The notes under the pieces were generated by a model that saw nothing but the letters and a program-made list of their open reading frames with translations, had not been told where the DNA came from and ran no database searches. From assembly GCF_932526225.1 (NCBI RefSeq), contig NC_064045.1, positions 4,040,498 through 4,104,497 on the forward strand: a stretch of 64,000 nt of DNA. The letters are read 5' to 3'. Of the stretch, positions 59,546 to 64,000 are shown in pieces; position 1 is the stretch's first letter, and each line of letters begins with the position of its first letter. The position numbers and the translations under genes are program-made. Origin of the DNA: Nematostella vectensis. Lineage: Eukaryota; Cnidaria; Anthozoa; Actiniaria; Edwardsiidae.

Positions 59546-62500
59546 TCTCATCTCATCATCATCATCATCTTGATCATCTTAATCATCATCGTCACCACAA
59601 CCAACGCCACCACTTTAATTGTCATCATCATCAACAACACTTTAATCATCATCAGCATTATCCTATTCATCATCATCAACAACACTACCAATTTAACCGT
59701 CATCATTATCATATTCCATCATCATCACCAACACTACCAATTTAATCGTCATCACCATTATCCTCTTCATCATCACAATCACTACCAATTTAACCGTCTT
59801 ATCATTATCATCATCAAAATATCACAACCACTCGTTACCACACTCATCATCATCATCATCGTCTTCGTCGTCGTCGTCGTCATCATATGCTGTATATAGT
59901 ACTCAGCTTTAATCTTTAATCTTCCAGCTTTCTAGAGCATAACGCGATCAGTTCGATAGATGAGCTGGCGTTCTCGTCAATGTCTTCAACTCTGATGTAT
60001 CTGTGAGTAAAACTTATTTCGATTCCTTATTTTGGTGACTATTGCCTACCATACATTTTCTTGTCTTGTTTTAGAAAACTGAGCAGCAATAGAATCGAAA
60101 CCTTTCCATTGGAACAGTTAATCAACATGACGTTCTTACTAGAATTGTAAGTTCTCTCGATCAATCTCTGCACCTGCGAATTAAGGGCTCGTATAGATAA
60201 CGCTTTGTTGTGTCTCCAAAGTATTACTGTACCATGGGCTCCGGAGGGGGGGGGGGGGGGTTAGGGGCGGAGTCACTCCTCCCTCCCTACCCCTCCCTCC
60301 CCCACGCACCCCCACAACCGTCCCCACGCACATTTGTTTGTCTTTTAGTGTTCTACTATGGTAATCTTGGACCGTATTTTTGGACCAGGGTGATAACATC
60401 GTCAACACGACGAAACATAATACAACCATGTGCAAACACGAAAAGTCCTAGGAATGCTACATAATGTTGTCGCCTTTTTTTTACGATTGAACCACGATAA
60501 TCTTATGACATCTTTCACTCTCTACGCAACAGAAAAACTTGATTGCGCGCACTTGTTTTTGCGCTATTTACCAGCATATTATAATTTATTCATTGCCACA
60601 CATTCAACGTAACAACCGATTCCTAACAACAGAAAAGTGTCCTACCATCTTGTTTTATTTTTATGCGCGTATGAGCTGGGGGCCTTTCTAATTGTAAAGA
60701 GATATTACTGTCTTTTTATGAATATCATCTCTCATGGCTAAATATGTTTTGCGTGTGTTTCAGACGGTTGGATAATAACAGTATGACAACACTTTCGCCG
60801 CGTACTCAAGTCTTTTTTGACAAGGTGAAAGCATATGGCGGGAAAATGTAAGTAAACATGCGATCAATTAGCTACTTCCCAACTATAATTAGGGCTTTTT
60901 CTACTTTCTAATATTAGGGAAAATGTGAGATGGGTTTCCAAGGTTAGAGGAGTTTCATTTGTATTTCACTGGATGTCATTTTTGGGAAAATTTCTTAGGG
61001 ATGACATTGCGTATACCCCCTCTCCTCACTTATATAATACCTCAACGCAATATTGATGCCGCTTATTTTGTAACAAATCGCTTTCATTGGTCAATTTCGA
61101 CAGCTATCTGTCAGGGAACCCATTCATCTGTATCCGTGAGCTTCAATGGCTCCAAAATTACACCAAGACTAGTAACGTCATCAAAGACATGAATGACGTC
61201 ATGTGCCGTAACTATGACAACAGCCGACATAGAGTCATAGACTACGACTTTAATAACATAGGTACGTCTCACAATATTATTTATCCCTCCTTTACATTCC
61301 AGTGGGCACTCATATTTTCAATTCGTTTTTTTACAGCAACACCAATGCCAACAACAGCTACAATTCCAGCAACAACAACTACGTTTACATCAACAACAAC
61401 ATCAACAGCAACCACTGAACCGACAACCTCTAAAACCCCCACAATTATGCAAACTACATCCGGGCTACCCAGCACCACAGCGCATGCGCAAACATCCACA
61501 GGAAACCCGACAACGGTAACGGAAGTCATACAAACGGAAGTGAGAACTATGTCGACTACGACTGAGTCGTCGCCGACAATAGACTCCGTGTCACCTTCGC
61601 AACAGCCAAGCACTTCCGAAGTTGTGACGAGCGTTCACGTGAATTACACGAGTCATTCCGAGTCGGTCACGAGCTCGACCGAAGGGTCTCCGCAAATCCC
61701 AGGTGTGTTGTCGAGTATCGTCCTGTGGGTTTTCATCGCGCATGCTCCATAGACAACGCTATTTATTTTGTTGATTTGCGAACAGCTTTATATATAATAT
61801 AAAAAAATCATACAATTTATTACATACAATTTATTAATTATATAATTTAAATTAATAATCATTTTTCATAGAATGCTATGAAATATTATTTGTCCGAGAG
61901 GATGGGTCCGAAATGTTAAGGATTTTAAATTAGAATAATTTTAAAGCATTATTATTATTTTCGTAACAAGCTAACAAGCTAACGCCTATCTCTGCTAGTA
62001 ACGCTAACACTGCTGATGACGTCACCATCGGTAAAGATCGTACAAACTACGGAAGCCCTTCGGCCCTCGTCGGCCCCGACATTAGGCATAACAATGCTGT
62101 CAGAAACCCTTCGACAGACAGTCGTGTTTTCGCAAATTACTACATCGACGCCAACAAAATCAGAACTTTATTCCGAGAGCATTAGGGTGACGTCGGAAGA
62201 AATTCCAAGTAGATCGGAGATCCATCGGGTTTCGTCCGGGATTCGGCCATCTCCGATATCAGTGGCGACAAACTCGTGCCTAATGTCGTTTCTTTTATCT
62301 ACTACTAATGATATTGTGCTTGTAACGCCATCTCCTTCATCTACAAGAGCTACCTTGTCTGCCTCGCTTGCTCCGACAGCTATGACACCCAGTCCCACGA
62401 CTCATGAAAAAGGTGATCCTTATTCTTTTTAACACTTTCTTCTGAAGCTAAACGATAATTTCTTTCTTTAATTTCACACTGGTCTCTCACTTGGATAAAA

Positions 62501-63011
62501 ACGGCAATCGCACCAGTTTTCTTCCGGATTGCCGACGGAAACCTCAGCCGACAAGAGACAAAATAATCTATTAGAATCCGCGCTATTTAACAGGCCATCC
62601 GCTCTAAATTACCAGTCATATCCTTAAAGAAACTTCCAATATACACGCTGCTTTTACAATTTTGAAAAAATCATCGGGGATTATTACGTTATCGACCCGA
62701 AGTAAACTGGTGACATTGTTGCTTGGCAGCATAGTCATTAACTTTACTTGTATGCCATGTGAGTCGATGCTAAGGTTTTGGACGATTGTGTCAAGGCTAG
62801 GGCATTCGAGCCTCTTACAATCCACCAGTCCCTTTCCCTGACCACGCCATTCCTAACTTTACACTAATGCCTCAGGTAAGGCCGATACCAAGGTCTTGGA
62901 TGAGAAGGAGACCATAGTATTGGCAACGTGCGTGACGGCCGGGGTTCTCGCGGCACTCATCTGCTTTGCTATGTACTGCTTCAAGAAGAAAGTCGTCAGG
63001 CGTAACAAAAC
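55106..63011 (+). CDS. LRR transmembrane protein, 3'-partial (14 exons seen)
   Basis: Probable cell-surface LRR protein; ligand unknown. Exons: 55106-55302, 56070-56141, 57168-57239, 58335-58406, 58523-58594, 59161-59232, 59347-59415, 59928-60002, 60075-60146, 60764-60847, 61104-61261, 61337-61702, 61999-62412, 62876-63011. Phases agree throughout. Order: signal peptide (hydrophobic VVQILLVVSL), Cys-rich LRRNT (CCPSVCQCGE), nine LRRs, LRRCT (NPFICIRELQWLQNY...C), Thr/Ser/Pro-rich stalk of about 260 residues, one membrane segment near 612-634 (TIVLATCVTAGVLAALICFA) and a basic FKKKVVRRNK stop-transfer. At least 643 residues are encoded before a gtaagt donor at 63012; the cytoplasmic tail lies beyond the window. 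Introns hold MITEs and microsatellites. The start was chosen for its signal peptide; the frame stays open upstream, but into atypical sequence. Confidence 0.88.
56070..60847 (+). CDS. Nine single-LRR exons with phase-2 introns
   Basis: Six exons are 72 nt and the others are 69, 75 and 84 nt. Each encodes one LRR and ends on the first two bases of a Leu/Ile/Met codon before gtaag or gtgag. Examples: ISNNQIENITDGVFRGLTKL, VLSNNKLHSLPRYLLADLPN, LDNNSMTTLSPRTQVFFDKV. This one-repeat-per-exon layout is known from LGR-type and related receptors and points to growth by exon duplication. Confidence 0.88.
57451..57927. mobile_element. pogo/Tigger-like MITE (477 bp), TA target duplication
   Basis: CAGTGGAACCTGGATTTTAC at the left end is perfectly inverted at the right end, with TA on both sides. 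The interior repeats phrases such as ATCGTAAAATCGAG. The CAGTGGAACC start is typical of pogo/Tigger elements. It lies in an LRR-gene intron. Confidence 0.85.
58985..59067. mobile_element. Small pogo/Tigger-like hairpin element, left end damaged
   Basis: An internal inverted repeat (AATACGGACA...TGTCCGTATT) and a right end GGGGTTCCACTG followed by TA are present. The left CAGTGGAAC is replaced by a shorter, altered sequence. Confidence 0.65.
59465..59895. repeat. (CAT)n microsatellite region
   Basis: CATCAT runs are interspersed with CACCACTTTAATTGTC- and ACACTACCAATTTAACCGTC-like longer repeats. It lies within an LRR-gene intron. Confidence 0.92.
60242..60330. repeat. Poly-G run next to a C-rich tract
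   Basis: An interrupted run of more than a dozen G is followed by CTCCCTCCCTACCCCTCCC and CACGCACCCCCAC. Intronic. Confidence 0.85.
61104..61261 (+). CDS. LRR gene: LRRCT exon
   Basis: Encodes YLSGNPFICIRELQWLQNYT followed by ...DVMCRNYDNSRHRV. The Asn-Pro-Phe, Cys, Trp and second Cys pattern caps the LRR solenoid. Confidence 0.85.
61337..62412 (+). CDS. LRR gene: two mucin-like stalk exons
   Basis: 61337-61702 and 61999-62412 encode Thr/Ser/Pro-rich sequence (TPMPTTATIPATTTTFTSTT; SPSSTRATLSASLAPTAMTP), a likely O-glycosylated extracellular stalk. The acceptor before 61999 is a weaker site (tctgctag), but the joined frame is open and compositionally continuous. Confidence 0.8.
62497..62725. 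mobile_element. Diverged inverted copy of the TTAA MITE at 29522-29766
   Basis: GAAGTAAACTGGTGACATTG at the right end and TAACAGGCCATCCGCTCTAA inside match the reverse complement of the 29.5-kb element. The left end (CACCAGTTTTCTTCCG) is more decayed. It lies in the intron before the transmembrane exon. Confidence 0.75.
62876..63011 (+). CDS. LRR gene: transmembrane exon
   Basis: After ctcag, the frame gives a charged juxtamembrane stretch, the membrane segment and a Lys/Arg-rich start of the cytoplasmic tail, ending in phase 2 at gtaagt. Confidence 0.85.
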
Positions 63012-63029
63012 GTAAGTGTTGTGGGATGA

Positions 63030-63965
63030 AGTGATGTGTACAGAAATATATGAGGTGTTGTACGGTGATGTAGTGAGGTGTGGTTTTGTGTGATGCGGTG
63101 AGGTGATGTTAGGTGGTGTGTGGTACTGGTTAATGAGTTGAGCTGATGTTAGGTGGCGTGTGGTGCTGTAAAATGAGGTGATGTAAGGTAAGGTGATGTA
63201 AGGCGAGACGATGTAAGGTGAGATGTGGTGTTGTGTAAAGTGATGTCTGGAGCTGTGTAATGAGGCAAGGTGATGTAAGGTGAGGTGTGCCATGTGATGC
63301 GATGAGGTAGATGTGTTGTTGTGGATGTAAGGTGTGTGATGTTGTGTTGTGCGATGAGGTGTGCCATTATATGATGTAATGTATGGCGTGATGTTGTGTA
63401 ATGTAGGGCGAGGTGTGGTGTTGTGTGATGAGGTGTGGTGTGGTGTGGTGTGATGGGGTGAGGTGAGGCGAAATGTGTGGTGTTGTGTGATGGGGTGTGA
63501 TGGGGTGTGTGATTAGGTAAGGTGATAGAAGGTGATGCGAGGTGTAGTGTTGTGTGATTAGGTGACGATAGGTGAAGTGTGGTGTTGTGAGGTGTGGTGA
63601 GGTGTAGTGTAGTGTTGTGAGGTGTAATGTTGTGTTTTGAGGTTTGAGTAGTGTGGCGTTGTGAGGTGAGCTGTAGTGTGATATGGTGATGTTTAGTGGG
63701 TGTTGTGAGGTGAGGTGTGGTGTTGTGACGTGTTGTGTGGTGTTTGTTGTGAGGTGAGGTGTAGTGTGGTGTTGTGAGGTGTTGTGTGGTGTTGTGAGGT
63801 GGGTGAGGTGTATTGTGGTGTTGTGTGGTGTGGTGTTGTGAGGTGTAGTGTGGTGTGGTGATGTGTAGTGTATGTTGTGAGGTGAGGTGTAGTGTGGTGT
63901 TGTGAGGTGTTGTGTGGTGTTGTGAGGTGAGGTGTGGTGTTGCGAGGTGTAGTGTGGTGTGGACA
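63030..63965 (+). repeat. GT/GA-rich low-complexity array (GTGAGGTGTGGTGTT)
   Basis: Nearly cytosine-free on the plus strand, with irregular GTGAGGTG, TGTGGTGTTGTG and GTGATGT blocks and a ~110-bp block repeated near 63700-63930. It starts just after the donor at 63012, so it lies in the last visible LRR-gene intron. Confidence 0.9.
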
Positions 63966-64000
63966 TGTCACGTGATTTTTTACTTATAGGTGTTATGTAA

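Noticed and set aside
63367-63971. His/Thr/Ser-rich minus-strand frames at the right edge
   Set aside because: Translation of the GT-rich low-complexity tract.

Overview
The window is eukaryotic, from an animal. Genes are split by GT-AG introns, introns hold minisatellites and short transposons, and the genes are metazoan: a FoxJ1 forkhead factor, a conventional protein kinase C and a leucine-rich-repeat membrane protein. I infer an anthozoan cnidarian (sea anemone or coral). This rests on the overall character of the genes and on remnants of a protein-primed family B DNA polymerase of the Polinton/adintovirus type; no species-specific marker was identified.

Layout. 0.36-5.64 kb (-): a possible four-exon gene for an unrecognised 266-residue disordered, nuclear-looking protein. 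6.5-13.1 kb: transposon-rich DNA with a 2.9-kb tandem duplication; each copy carries decayed polymerase fragments. 14.2 kb (-): an isolated C2H2 zinc-finger exon. 14.7-16.4 kb: a 27-bp minisatellite of about 64 copies. 17.5-18.25 kb: a 68-bp array. 21.73-26.38 kb (+): FoxJ1, two exons, 410 aa. 27.5-30.4 kb: CACGTG-containing and 43-bp arrays and a TTAA-flanked MITE. 31.2-50.35 kb (-): a complete conventional PKC in 17 exons (675 aa), whose introns are packed with repeats. 55.1 kb to beyond the right end (+): an LRR receptor-like gene (signal peptide, LRRNT, nine LRR exons mostly of 72 nt, LRRCT, Thr/Ser-rich stalk, one membrane segment), with its last exon(s) outside the window.

The exon chains of PKC and FoxJ1 were assembled by hand from splice sites, reading-frame phase and family homology, and exon lengths check out arithmetically. 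FoxJ1 is the motile-cilium regulator, cPKC is the Ca2+/diacylglycerol kinase, and the LRR protein is probably a cell-surface protein. Nothing suggests that they form one pathway.

Most interesting structures: (1) a 54-bp tandem repeat that copies a PKC 3' splice site four times, in frame and open, just after the ATP-binding glycine loop; (2) a family of short elements with GACAG termini and 9-bp target duplications, including one nested in another; (3) a PKC intron that is almost wholly a 65-bp minisatellite, with an E-box in most units; (4) three unrelated CACGTG arrays around one locus; (5) a tandemly duplicated polymerase relic with its junction at a palindrome; (6) a tRNA-derived SINE with a 41-bp array between its A and B boxes.
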